Source of the DNA: Albugo candida
Lineage: Eukaryota; Oomycota; Peronosporomycetes; Albuginales
Assembly: GCA_040437565.1 (NCBI GenBank)
Contig: JBDOQK010000023.1
Span: forward strand, 62,001 to 126,000
Direction of reading: 5' to 3'
DNA length: 64,000 bases
Position 1 is the first letter of the stretch; every line of letters begins with the position of its first letter. The notes below the pieces were generated by a model. The model saw only the letters and a program-made list of their open reading frames with translations. It was not told the DNA's origin and did no database searches. Both the position numbers and the translations under genes were made by a program. Of this stretch, positions 34,606 to 44,905 are shown piece by piece.

Positions 34606-34752
34606 TATACGAATTTCGGCTCAGGGAAGGTCGAGTTTGCGTTAAGCATAGCAGTTCTCCAATGGAATAAAATAAAGCTTGTGTGGGTGTGAATTCACAC
34701 ACTCGAGTGTATTGTTAACGTTGCGGAGAATCGACTCATTCGTACTATATCG

Positions 34753-34852
34753 NNNNNNNNNNNNNNNNNNNNNNNNNNNNNNNNNNNNNNNNNNNNNNNN
34801 NNNNNNNNNNNNNNNNNNNNNNNNNNNNNNNNNNNNNNNNNNNNNNNNNNNN
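34753..34852. other. Assembly gap (100 N) with 434-bp overlap
   Basis: Positions 34,319-34,752 (glucokinase 3' end and trailer) recur exactly at 34,853-35,286, so the frame at 34,853-35,139 is a second print of the glucokinase end, not another gene. Confidence 0.9.
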
Positions 34853-35399
34853 CTCAGAGCGATATTTTCCTAAATGCGGTTTTTGACAAGGGACGGGTGA
34901 GTGATGCGGTCAAGTCCGTTCCGATTTATTTGGTTTTGACCGAAGATATTGGTGAACGTGGCGCCCACTATTATGCGTATGCGCTATTGCAGAATTACAA
35001 ATGTAAGCATCTTTTGCATGCGAAACCGCTATGTTCGGCGTTAAATCCGGAGACGGAGGCAAAACTACTTTTGTATGGCGCGGCAGTGTCACTTTGCGCT
35101 GCAGTTGGGTGCTGCGCGCTTCTATTGCGAAAAAGATGATATACGAATTTCGGCTCAGGGAAGGTCGAGTTTGCGTTAAGCATAGCAGTTCTCCAATGGA
35201 ATAAAATAAAGCTTGTGTGGGTGTGAATTCACACACTCGAGTGTATTGTTAACGTTGCGGAGAATCGACTCATTCGTACTATATCGAATGTAATTTTATA
35301 TAATGTTGACTGTACCGCATCTTCGGGAGAGATGATCTCTTCTTTGCCGAAGACGTTGTGATTCAAGCAAAGTGCATTGCGGCTTTGTATGCTGCAAAG

Positions 35400-35687
35400 A
35401 TGTCTCAAAGTCAAGACACGTTGGAGTATAAAGAGCGTGCGGAAAGTGAGGATAGCTATGAACGGATATCGACTGACGAAATTGTGTCCACATTCGCCAT
35501 TGATGAAGAGTGGGAAGGAATTCAATGTTTGCAGCCGAAAGGCGCTTCGGCCACTGAGAAGATAACGAAACAGTTGACACCCGACGAGAAGGCTCGTAGC
35601 GAACTTATCGAATTTTATCGACAACGAGCACGACAGAGCGCGGCAGCCGGAAAAGAATGCGAGAGTGAACCACTTGAACGCACATAG
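35400..35687 (+). CDS. Small acidic protein, unrecognised
   Basis: A 95-residue frame starts at the ATG at 35,400. It is rich in Glu, Ser and Gln. The C-terminal half (LTPDEKARSELIEFYRQRAR) predicts a helix. There is no signal peptide or membrane segment. The frame stays open 14 codons upstream without another ATG. Size and composition fit a small regulatory or scaffold protein, but no family is recognised. It sits alone between the glucokinase and the next membrane-protein gene, on the same strand. Confidence 0.6.
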   Translation: MSQSQDTLEYKERAESEDSYERISTDEIVSTFAIDEEWEGIQCLQPKGASATEKITKQLTPDEKARSELIEFYRQRARQSAAAGKECESEPLERT

Positions 35688-35769
35688 TATTAGTTTGCAG
35701 AGTAGGTGACAAATTAGAGGAGCTTAACACGAATAGAGCGTGTTTTAACGGTTATCATTTGCATGCAAG

Positions 35770-36522
35770 ATGTGTCGAGCAATTCTACAAATCATTTGGT
35801 CAATTCAATTTTTGACGTTTCCGAATGGAAATGCGGAGGTAACGGTACACTCCAACGATATTCGGACTTCAGCGTTTCGGATTGATTCTCTTGCTTCGAC
35901 AAAAGAAACGCATTTAAGAGAATCGATTGCAGCTGAAGCTGATTTGTATCTGTACCAAGTCGTAAGGGCCGAACACTACCGATTCAACGACACTGTGTTA
36001 TATCATTTAAAGAATCTCGATCGTGCCAAAGTGTATATAGTCAAGATCTCCTATCCCGCTTCCATTCCGAGTTCTTTTAGTCTTGTGGAAATTAATTCAT
36101 CTGCTAAGCAATCACTATCAAATGTAAGAGGTCGAAGACTCAACACGGAAATATTTCCCGTCACGTTTGAAGATACCGATTCAAGCTTTGCAGCAAATGG
36201 ATTGGTTCAAAAGGATATACTGATACACATTCAAAGTGAAGGAGTGCTTCCAATTGGCGGAATAGTACCGTCCCATTGTCTGTATGATATCGCTGTAGAA
36301 GAGCTTCTCTATGGATTCATGCCATCCGCTACAATTCGTCTGATTCTGTGGGCAATATTTCTTTTAATCGTGTTGCGAGTATTTGTGTGGAATTACGTCG
36401 TGCAAACGATCTCTTTGGAAGCTGACGATGAACAAGTTGCGAGGAGAAAAGTCACACAGCCAAGATGCATGAAGGCGCTCAGCTCAAAGGCTACACACCA
36501 AATTGACTCAAAAGATCAGTAA
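35770..36522 (+). CDS. Type I membrane protein, unrecognised
   Basis: A single exon encodes 250 residues. An N-terminal hydrophobic stretch (AILQIIWSIQFLTF) serves as signal peptide. A lumenal region of about 170 residues contains several beta-rich segments. One membrane span (TIRLILWAIFLLIVLRVFVW, about residues 196-215) is followed by a short basic cytosolic tail. The layout suggests an endoplasmic-reticulum or secretory-pathway protein. I do not recognise the family. Confidence 0.7.
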   Translation: MCRAILQIIWSIQFLTFPNGNAEVTVHSNDIRTSAFRIDSLASTKETHLRESIAAEADLYLYQVVRAEHYRFNDTVLYHLKNLDRAKVYIVKISYPASIPSSFSLVEINSSAKQSLSNVRGRRLNTEIFPVTFEDTDSSFAANGLVQKDILIHIQSEGVLPIGGIVPSHCLYDIAVEELLYGFMPSATIRLILWAIFLLIVLRVFVWNYVVQTISLEADDEQVARRKVTQPRCMKALSSKATHQIDSKDQ

Positions 36523-36864
36523 ATGTGTATAGTCGACGTATACAATTCGCCTACAAAAACGTACCCATCTTAACTTGAACGAAGAAAAACTCGGCCACAA
36601 AATTCCAGTTTATAAAAAATTAGGATCACTGCATCAAGGCTATATTTGAAATATCAATCTCACCAGATTCATCGGACTCCTGTTCCACTTTTTCTCACTA
36701 CTTTTATGTTTTCTCCTCCTCACGCTCCTCTTTGCCCTCAGAATCACTCGCAATTACTCGAAAGTCACTCAGTTTCGTTCTGTAAGCCTCCGACCTCACT
36801 CCCTCAAAATAACTCGATCTAATTTTACAGCGCGGATGGCGGTACTAAAAATGCCACAAATCCA
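36523..36864. other. Intergenic, possible 5' UTR intron
   Basis: The right part is pyrimidine-rich with many CTC repeats. A possible intron (GTAAGC at about 36,782 to TTTTACAG at about 36,831) lies just before the next gene and may belong to its 5' UTR. Confidence 0.4.
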
Positions 36865-39168
36865 ATGAAATCCACACGCGCATGCGTGTCTTCTCCAACT
36901 TCGAATGGCAAAACAGCTTTGTATCTTGCTCGAAACTCTTTCCACTCTTCCAACGTTTGCCTCAAACTCGCCTCCTCATGCCCTCAATCCCCTCATTCAC
37001 CTCAAGGAAACTCGTCACCAAAAAGCGATGCCAAGAGCCGATCACCGATGCATCCAGTGCTCATTCCTGTTTCTCGGAGATCGTCATCCCCCATCCATAT
37101 CGCTGGGATGAATATACGACCGAGTGTTGACCCCATCGCACCATCCCAACATCACGCTTTTCACGCACACAATTCGGATCAACTTTTAGAGCAAGTGAGT
37201 GTCCTCAAGAGTATGCTTGGACTCTCTGAGGATGAACTCCAGTGGAAAATCGATTCTCTCAAAGGGAACGCCTTCCTCATCGCAGAACACCAATTAGATC
37301 TCGCTGAAGAAAAATACGATCGCCTTCTATGCGAGCAGTCGCAATTGAATACAACCGCAACAAACAAACAATGCGATCGTCTCGAACGAATACTGACTGA
37401 ATGTATCACCTATCTTAAAGATGAAAGGCATCCTCCCAAACAAAGCCTCAGAAACGTGCTTGATGAGGCCATCCTCACTAAACTCGAGGATGAGGCAAAA
37501 GCGTGGACTCACTCAACTTGTATCCTCAATTTTCTCGCACCGAAATTGAGTCTCCAAAATTCCGTTTTGTTGGAATCGCTGCAAAAGCTTTTTGCCGATA
37601 CGGTCACAGAATCTCTCTTCCAATGCGAGAAAGCTGTTCAAGAGTGTGCAGACTTTGCTTCCGCGCGTACGTTGACGCTCCTCCACCAAGAACAAGAGAT
37701 TGCTGAGACGATGAAGACCATTGAGATTTGGAAATCACGACGAGAGAGTGCTAAAGAATACGCTTCAGAAATGCTCAAACGAGAGAGACTTTGGACGTTG
37801 CAACAGACAGATGTAAACGCGCAGTCATTGAGACTTTTACGAAGTCTTATTCCACTTGATATCCATTTCTTATCGGTGGAAGGGCTTATTGAGCGAGCGT
37901 ATGGCCTTGGTGTGTTGTATACTTACGACTTGGCCGCGTACTTGAAAACGAATCGATTTCTACATTGGGTCGTTCTTCACGAGAACGATATCGCTCGGGA
38001 TACTTTTTTGAGCGCTTTATCAGCTCCATTCTTCACCGATATCACAGCGTACGATATCCATGAATGTCGGGCTGTTTGGGCGGTGATGCCTGAGCATTTC
38101 GAGGCCGATAAAGATGAACGAAAAGCAGCTTGGAGGATCCAGTTCCGCAATCATTTGGAGATGATGGTCAAGCAGGACAGCGGACAAATGATTCGTGCAG
38201 GATGGGATCCAACTCGTCACGCGCGATGTGAAATACCACTTTATCCGCTGAGTGGTAAACAACTGCTGAATCCCATTTATACGTATCCGTGCGAAAGTGA
38301 GATTGACGCAAAATTGGAGAAATATTCGGCTCAGAACCAGCGACTTGCGCATAAAAAAGAGGCGATTTCCAAGTTGGAAATAGAGATTCCACAAGCAAAA
38401 GTGGAATATCTCGCGATCGCTGATGATGCTCGTTGTGAAGATATCCAGAAAAGAGTGTCCAAAGAAATGCTTGTACGACTTCGTGATCAAGCCAAAGCGA
38501 AATACCAAGGATTAGTCAAGTCTCGCGATACGCTTGTGCTCGATTTGAAGCACTTGGAACGGGTCATTGCGACATCGACACCTTCCTTGGAGCAATACAC
38601 AACCGAGATCGAAAGGATTCGTCAATTGGATGAGACGACTCGCTCGAGTCGAATTATCGGACCATTTCCTCAGACTCTCAATATTGAGCCTCGAGCGCGC
38701 GTCGCGTTTCGCAAAATGTCGGTGGAGGAAGAAATTCATGAACGTCGCGAGGAATTGAGCCACGCGATCGCCGAAAGAGAAAAAGAAGCCGAGATTTCGG
38801 ACGAGAGTTTAGTCGCTCCGAACAATGAGGATGAGACTCAACGTATTTTGAGTCCAAAAGCAGTGAGGATCGCTCCTCAAGTGTTGCAATTCCTCAAAAA
38901 TGCACATCAGCGAGTACATTCCTCACGAACTTTGCCGTGGCGAAGGTCTACGGAACCGGCGAAAAAAGCACAAGAGAATTGTTTGGAACGTGATGATGTG
39001 AATTTTTCGTGTTTAGACGCGATTCCACGCGCGAAATCGAAAGCTGTGTCGCGGTTGTTTGAGAATTGTACGGAAGTGGGTTTTGTTCTTGAGCCTGAGA
39101 GACCCGTTTCATTCTTGTTGGAACTTCAGAGTCGACATAAAGTTCATCAATCGATTGAGAAGATTTGA
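36865..39168 (+). CDS. Large coiled-coil protein, unrecognised
   Basis: One exon encodes 767 residues. The first 100 residues are Ser/Pro/His-rich and probably disordered. From about residue 110 the protein is mostly helical with long charged coiled-coil stretches (for example around 120-320 and 480-560). A more globular middle (about 340-470) contains RFLHWVVLHENDIARDTF and repeated Trp. There is no membrane segment or catalytic motif. It may be structural or flagellar, but that is a guess. The stop lies only 15 bp before the next ATG on the same strand. Confidence 0.75.
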   Translation: MKSTRACVSSPTSNGKTALYLARNSFHSSNVCLKLASSCPQSPHSPQGNSSPKSDAKSRSPMHPVLIPVSRRSSSPIHIAGMNIRPSVDPIAPSQHHAFHAHNSDQLLEQVSVLKSMLGLSEDELQWKIDSLKGNAFLIAEHQLDLAEEKYDRLLCEQSQLNTTATNKQCDRLERILTECITYLKDERHPPKQSLRNVLDEAILTKLEDEAKAWTHSTCILNFLAPKLSLQNSVLLESLQKLFADTVTESLFQCEKAVQECADFASARTLTLLHQEQEIAETMKTIEIWKSRRESAKEYASEMLKRERLWTLQQTDVNAQSLRLLRSLIPLDIHFLSVEGLIERAYGLGVLYTYDLAAYLKTNRFLHWVVLHENDIARDTFLSALSAPFFTDITAYDIHECRAVWAVMPEHFEADKDERKAAWRIQFRNHLEMMVKQDSGQMIRAGWDPTRHARCEIPLYPLSGKQLLNPIYTYPCESEIDAKLEKYSAQNQRLAHKKEAISKLEIEIPQAKVEYLAIADDARCEDIQKRVSKEMLVRLRDQAKAKYQGLVKSRDTLVLDLKHLERVIATSTPSLEQYTTEIERIRQLDETTRSSRIIGPFPQTLNIEPRARVAFRKMSVEEEIHERREELSHAIAEREKEAEISDESLVAPNNEDETQRILSPKAVRIAPQVLQFLKNAHQRVHSSRTLPWRRSTEPAKKAQENCLERDDVNFSCLDAIPRAKSKAVSRLFENCTEVGFVLEPERPVSFLLELQSRHKVHQSIEKI

Positions 39169-39183
39169 GCTATAATTAAATCG

Positions 39184-41649
39184 ATGACGCTTGAGCATAA
39201 AGAGATCACGTGTGATCATCGTAAAGTGCTGTATCTGATCAGTTTGTACGCTGTGGCTGCTGAAACGAGCAAACAAAATGAACGTTGGATTCGTCAAGTC
39301 CCACTATTTGTGCTCATGTTTGAAGCGATTGTGCGTGGGAAATTGGACTTTGATTATGCTCCTGCATCTATCCGACTGTCCTATAAAGGGAAATCAATGC
39401 GTCGCTGGCTGAATATATCGCAGGAAGGGAAGACCGCCTTGGAAGATCTCTGGGACGATGGATTAGTGAATGGGATTAAGCTGTCAAGTGACGATTTTCA
39501 GCCTGTGACAGCGTACCAAGTCTCGTCCCTGGGACAGACGTATCTGTCCCAGATGTGTCCCAGCGAGCGAGAAGAAATTAACTCGTTTGTATTTCCACAA
39601 CCCTTAATTGAGCCGAAAGCACTCCAGGTTTCATACGATGGTTACCGATTTTACCTACGATCTGGTGCGTTTCTTCGAGCCAGCTCGGTTACAGACAGTG
39701 AAGATGTATCGTATGTATCATCTCCGTACCTTCCGCATTGCTTGCGGTCTCCTGGGTACTATCAAGTAACAGAAACTAGCAATGCTCATCGAGCTCAAGA
39801 ATGTTTTTCCGGTTGTAGTAACATCACGAAAAGCACGACAGAAGTTATCGCATTGGATACGGTGTACTCTCTTATTGGTGAATGGGTCCCATTTGGGTCC
39901 AATCAGATTGTCGCCTTAAATGAGCGAATTGGCGCATTGGACCGATGTCAAGGAGGAATTCTTACCAGTCAAATCGATGTTTCACCCACCGACGCGCATT
40001 TTAAAATGCCCGTGGGGCAAACACAAGTTCGTATTCTAGACTACGATTTCGTTCGCTGTATCAATCTGGAAGCGGAATCGCATTTCCCCGAAAGTCCTGG
40101 AATCGTCCAGATTGAGCATTTCGGTATGCATTTGAATTGTGATGGATGTCTGGTATACGGAATCAAAGTAGACGCGATCATGAACCGCGCTTCCAACGAC
40201 GTCCCAATTGATTATTTGGCACGATTGCTGGTTGATGTGCATCAGGATTCGTCCATTCTCATCAATGATTTGCTCTCACGGTACCAGTTGAGTATGCTGG
40301 ACATGATTTACCTGGGTGATTCGTTCCAACGTAATAAATATAATTGTATCATGGCGAAAAGTATCGTACCAAAAGTACCCGCACAAACTTATAAAACCGA
40401 CAAGAAATTAGCCAATGAGTTGGCTCAAGTGCTCGGAGACATCCAAGCATGTTATGACCTCACTCCCAATGACGTTCTTATACTCGGTCGGGCCGGATGT
40501 CTCTTAGTCGGTCCCAATAACGCTCGTTTCGAAGAAGAAATGACCGCGTACGTGGGACTGGTGAGTCGTGATCTGTTTTGTAAAAACTTTTTCGCTCGAA
40601 CTTTTGTTCTGGATGCAAGACTGAAGGATATTCGACAGCTTATCCATTTTCTTCAGAAAGAACCGAGTAAGGTGGCATTGGTCCGTCAGCGACTTACAAT
40701 TGTGTCGAAAGACACGATTTTGCTGGCAGAGACTTTGGAGTATTTGTTGGATTCCTTGGAAGATGTGGAGCTTGGGTTCACGGCCAGAACATTGGCGAAA
40801 AATCTGCGTGACATGGAACGTGACAGAGGAGGCACGGGGTTAGATGGGAAAATGTACAAGATCCTGTCACTTCAACAGCTTCACGGACAAATACTATTAC
40901 GGTGTCGAGATTCGGGCAAGCTGATGGACAACACCATGCAGCAGCTGGAGCAATTACAGATGATTGCGGAAAGTATGGCAACAAGTCAATTAGAGTCGGC
41001 GAGCTTGGACATGAGTTTGAACACACATATACTGAGTAAGGCAGTCCGATCACAGGAAAATGGGGAGTGCGTGTTACAAGCCCTTAAATTTTTGGTTGCT
41101 GGTGTCTTTTTGTTCGATCTGATTGATCATCTAGATGGAGGGACATGGCACACTGAGGTTCCACACTGGGTTCGAAAGTACTTGCTTGAGAATCTGTATG
41201 CGCATCCTTTCGTATGGTGGGGCGTAAATTTGGTACTTTTGGTATGTTCACAGATCGTATTGTACCAAATGGCAAGACGGATGGTTCGACAATATATGGG
41301 GTGGTACGCTGTCACATTAGAATTGAATGAGAAGATTTCTATCAAACAACTCAATCGATTTCTTGCATCGAAATGTATCATACAAATGGAAAAGCGGCAC
41401 ATTTGTCAATCAGTCATAGATGGCAACATGGGTGGGCAATTTATGTCAGTTCGATGGAAGGAACAACGGAAACAGAATACGGAAGCGTGGAACAATAAAA
41501 CTGTTGTGCAAGCAGTGGTGGATGTGAAGCATCAATTTTTACTCTATGTAACGATACATTTCCACGCACGAAAGAATATGCTGTCAAATTCTGAATGTTT
41601 GCAGAAATTTCGTCAACAAATGAAAAAAGCAAGCGTTCTTTCTTCATAA
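39184..41649 (+). CDS. Large protein with C-terminal membrane hairpin, unrecognised
   Basis: One exon encodes 821 residues. Most of the protein is soluble and mixed alpha/beta. Residues about 635-650 (LKFLVAGVFLFDLID) and 680-705 (FVWWGVNLVLLVCSQIVLY) are hydrophobic and would form a membrane hairpin, followed by about 110 residues. A helical stretch around 520-610 precedes it. The family is not recognised; the length and even composition suggest a conserved protein. It begins 15 bp after the coiled-coil gene. Confidence 0.75.
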   Translation: MTLEHKEITCDHRKVLYLISLYAVAAETSKQNERWIRQVPLFVLMFEAIVRGKLDFDYAPASIRLSYKGKSMRRWLNISQEGKTALEDLWDDGLVNGIKLSSDDFQPVTAYQVSSLGQTYLSQMCPSEREEINSFVFPQPLIEPKALQVSYDGYRFYLRSGAFLRASSVTDSEDVSYVSSPYLPHCLRSPGYYQVTETSNAHRAQECFSGCSNITKSTTEVIALDTVYSLIGEWVPFGSNQIVALNERIGALDRCQGGILTSQIDVSPTDAHFKMPVGQTQVRILDYDFVRCINLEAESHFPESPGIVQIEHFGMHLNCDGCLVYGIKVDAIMNRASNDVPIDYLARLLVDVHQDSSILINDLLSRYQLSMLDMIYLGDSFQRNKYNCIMAKSIVPKVPAQTYKTDKKLANELAQVLGDIQACYDLTPNDVLILGRAGCLLVGPNNARFEEEMTAYVGLVSRDLFCKNFFARTFVLDARLKDIRQLIHFLQKEPSKVALVRQRLTIVSKDTILLAETLEYLLDSLEDVELGFTARTLAKNLRDMERDRGGTGLDGKMYKILSLQQLHGQILLRCRDSGKLMDNTMQQLEQLQMIAESMATSQLESASLDMSLNTHILSKAVRSQENGECVLQALKFLVAGVFLFDLIDHLDGGTWHTEVPHWVRKYLLENLYAHPFVWWGVNLVLLVCSQIVLYQMARRMVRQYMGWYAVTLELNEKISIKQLNRFLASKCIIQMEKRHICQSVIDGNMGGQFMSVRWKEQRKQNTEAWNNKTVVQAVVDVKHQFLLYVTIHFHARKNMLSNSECLQKFRQQMKKASVLSS

Positions 41650-41784
41650 CGAATCAATTCTTTATCGCTTCATATTACAACAGTGACCTTGTTAACTTTA
41701 AACACAAACGGAAGCTGAGTGCCTTACACTGACTAAAATTCTATTGACACACAACATTGACGACTACACCACACATACGTTTTT

Positions 41785-42288
41785 TCAATCCATGACGGCT
41801 GACTGTAAGAAAAAGAGCTCGTCATAAGAGAGATGACTCTGCATGGGATTTTGAAGAAGTAAGCTTTCTTCACTAAGGAGCCCATCCGATTGTGGAATAT
41901 CTTGCCAGACTTGCTCCAAGACGCTAGTATCACTATCGGATGAGAATCGAGAGGAATCAGTATCGGAACAGATATCAACATCTTGATTTGCAAAGACTGT
42001 GGAGGTATGCAAGTTGTACAAATGACTGGATGCTCGATAATGTATAATTTTCTGTTCAATTTTGCGACTTCGTGCCATTTCACGTTTTTGACGATCAAAT
42101 TTGCGCTGAATCTGATTCGCTTTATCGCGATGATAACGACATAACTGATGTGGCTGCCCATTCCGTTTCTGTGCTCGGTCATTGTGACATTTCCCAGTTT
42201 TGTACCGACATTTGATCGAGTCAGAAGCCGCCTTTAATTCTCCTTTACTCAAACATTCGGGGAAGAAGGAAATAGATGTAGCAACCAT
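41785..42288 (-). CDS. Small protein with a compact Cys/His (zinc-type) domain
   Basis: The frame from the ATG at 42,288 encodes 167 residues. Near its N-terminus lies C-x6-C-x12-H-x2-C-x2-H in the setting CRYKTGKC...RAQKRNG..H.LC.YHR.KANQIQRK. This strongly basic motif recurs, from memory, in many oomycete proteins. The pattern suggests a zinc-binding, possibly nucleic-acid-binding module. The rest is Ser/Asp/Gln-rich, with runs such as SSDSDTS and an acidic-hydrophobic C-terminus (DELFFLQ) that could act as an activation or docking region. A role in transcription is inference. Confidence 0.7.
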   Translation of the reverse strand: MVATSISFFPECLSKGELKAASDSIKCRYKTGKCHNDRAQKRNGQPHQLCRYHRDKANQIQRKFDRQKREMARSRKIEQKIIHYRASSHLYNLHTSTVFANQDVDICSDTDSSRFSSDSDTSVLEQVWQDIPQSDGLLSEESLLLQNPMQSHLSYDELFFLQSAVMD

Positions 42289-43265
42289 TAGTCGGATACG
42301 GTTCAAGTTTTGCTTCAATGAGTGGTATAAATCCGGTCTGTTAATTTTCTGAATGTGTGTCTGCGCGAAACAAAGAATTACCAAAACTGGCTGATTATGT
42401 TAGTCCTATATCTTGTATGCATTCTGATGTTACAAGTGACAGAATGTAAAGAAGAGGTTGCATAAACTGGCTTCAAGGAAACAGCAGTCCAGCTTTATTG
42501 CTTCCTGCTAAAATATTCCTAAACAAAAATCGGTTTGGATGTGACAGGTGTTTACTTTCCGCGTGCACAGGTCTATTGATGAATCCAGCCGGAGAATCAA
42601 AATATCTGGTCTGGGATTACTGATCAAACATCATAACCTTTTACATGTCATATTTCGATCGTGACTGTACGTATGAAAGAACATGATGACTCAAAGAAAC
42701 CTGATACAATTAATGGTAGTCGATAAATACGTATACAGTCATTTTATGACATAGGACAAAGAACGAACAGCAGGGACGGTGCAGTTACGGTCCTCATGTT
42801 TTAGTGATTAGAAAATGTAATCACGGCACCATTGCCGCAGATGATTGTAGAAAGCCGCGTGTGAAAATTTTGAAACTCGTTAAAAGTGACGACTTGTAGA
42901 AGAAATCTTACATAAAGCGCACTCAACGGAAGAAATGTGGAAATATCAACGCGTAGATGAAAGCCTGCATATATACGCTATTTTATTTCCAACTTCACAG
43001 TCGGGAGACTGCCTCAGGTACGGATGACGCGAGATAGAAAAGACGAAGAGGAAAGGGTTGATTGAACTTTACAGTACAGCGAAAAATTTGGGTTTACGAC
43101 GTTGCGAACTTNNNNNNNNNNNNNNNNNNNNNNNNNNNNNNNNNNNNNNNNNNNNNNNNNNNNNNNNNNNNNNNNNNNNNNNNNNNNNNNNNNNNNNNNN
43201 NNNNNNNNNNNGTACAGCGAAAAATTTGGGTTTACGACGTTGCGAACTTAATATGAAAAGTCAAG
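42289..43265. other. Intergenic, nothing recognised
   Basis: About 0.9 kb without a supportable frame. It includes the gap at 43,112-43,211 with its 38-bp repeat. Confidence 0.45.
43112..43211. other. Assembly gap (100 N) with 38-bp overlap
   Basis: Positions 43,074-43,111 equal 43,212-43,249. Confidence 0.85.
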
Positions 43266-43865
43266 ATGGCACCAATGGTACGTACTCGTCCTAATATCCT
43301 AGTGACTGGTACACCTGGTACCGGGAAGACTTCGCTTTGTCATGAGCTCTCGGTGCACTCTTCACTGTTGTCTATTTGGTTGACAGTATTTTTTGACAGT
43401 ATGTTATAGGAACGCTCTGGCTTTCGTCACATTAACGTGGGCGAACTTATTCATGAACGCCATCTTTACTCTGAGCGAGATGAAGCATTTGAGTGCCTTA
43501 TTTTGGATGAAGATAAGGTACTCGATGAAATGGAAGAAATGTTGGAGCAAGGTGGTCAAATTATTGATTTCCATTCATGCGACTTTTTCCCCGAACGGTA
43601 TTTCGATCTCGTAATTGTGCTCCAGACGAGCAATACGATCCTATACGATCGATTAATGGCAAGAAATTACAATGAGAAAAAGCTGCAGGAGAATATACAG
43701 TGTGAAATCATGCAGGTTGTTCTGCAAGAGGCGATGGAAAGTTATCCGACCGAAATCGTTCAAGCTTTAAATAACGAAACAGTAGATTGCATGGAACAAA
43801 ACCTCCAGCGAATTTTACAGTGGATCACACTGTACTCTCAGCAAGCAACAACCGTAGAGAACTAG
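43266..43865 (+). CDS. AK6: Adenylate kinase isoenzyme 6 (FAP7/CINAP)
   Basis: Two exons (43,266-43,352 and 43,410-43,865; 57-bp intron) encode 180 residues. The P-loop is GTPGTGKTS. The segment FRHINVGELIHER is the AK6 equivalent of the NMP-binding helix. LDEDKVLDEMEEML and IDFHSCDFFPERYFDLVIVL follow closely the human AK6 order, including the nuclear-type 'DxHxxDxFPERxFD' signature. The LID has RLMARNYNEKKLQENI. The enzyme is a nuclear NMP kinase and ATPase needed for late 40S ribosome maturation. The intron falls between P-loop helix and NMP domain. Confidence 0.93.
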
Positions 43866-43878
43866 CGACATTGTACCT

Positions 43879-44811
43879 TTATGCATTTATAAAACCTCTG
43901 CAGCGTATTGGTTGTCTCACTTCTGTTACTGTTGTCACGTCAGCAATTTCGGGGCGTTCGATTCGTTGTGACTCCTGCAAACACTTTCGAGATACTTGGT
44001 CGTGCATCCGCTCATTCAATAATTGTCGCTGGGCAATACTTTGAATATAAAGTTTACGGCCTGCAAGTTTCTGTCGACCCACATCCGTGTGCATGTTGCT
44101 CGTATGTCCGCTATACACGTCCAATTGAGTCTTTCGATATCGAGATCCTCTTGAGGTCGCGTCCTCCGTTTGGATGTTGTGAGTTACTTTTTCAGCAAAC
44201 GAATTTTTCTGCTTCAAAAGTTTATTTCGCTCCATTATCTGTGACCAACAATCAGATCTTTCACAACAGGCAACCTATATAGACATTACCGCTGCAGGAC
44301 AGTGCTCTTTCATCGGATCTACGGGCAATACGCGCTTCATTCGAGCTGCATTCCAATTCAAACGAATAGATCCCTCAATATCATGAGTATCCGCCACATA
44401 TCCCCTCATTTTCCTCCACCAAAATGCGAGTCCCTCAGCATTCGGCCTCTGCCTCAAACGTGCGGTATGAGTGAGGACATACTTTTCCTCCTCATTTGTC
44501 ACTCGTTCCTCACGCCGTCGCATTAAAAGTTCCGAGCGCGTAAATGGACCCTTTCCGCTGCCAATTGGATTGGAGATTGTGAAATACGAGCCTGACGTCT
44601 GTAGGCAATCTCGTTCGAGTTTATTTACGTGCGCAAACGATCGATGTGGCGTTTCGAGACACTCTATTGCAAGTCGTTCGGCTCGTCTTTGCTCCAACAA
44701 TTCCGTCCGAGAACGCACATGCGGCTACAGACAATCCGTTCAGTATTCCCTGAGCATTCGACAGCAATCTCATACCTCATAAAGCCATTTCGACGGAATT
44801 GGAGGCTGCAT
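43879..44811 (-). CDS. Basic, Arg-rich protein, unrecognised
   Basis: Three exons (44,776-44,811; 44,290-44,724; 43,879-44,238; two 51-bp introns, phases closing) encode 276 residues. The first exon gives MQPPIPSKWLYE, a short hydrophobic start, followed by long Arg/Glu-rich helices (RSRTELLEQRRAERLAIECL; SELLMRRREERVTNEEEKYV). The second part contains a Trp-rich patch (LAFWWRKMRGYV). No domain is recognised; the composition would fit a flagellar or cytoskeletal structural protein. The 3' end lies 13 bp from the convergent AK6 stop. Confidence 0.65.
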
Positions 44812-44905
44812 AAAGCCTTATGACTCGTGAGAATGGCAAAGAATAGACAGAAATAAACACATTCAAAATAGCCGATGGCTTTCGTATTGATAGCATCACA
44901 TTACA

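Noticed and set aside
34853-35139. A second glucokinase fragment
   Set aside because: It is an exact copy of 34,319-34,605 at a gap edge, so it is the same gene end printed twice.
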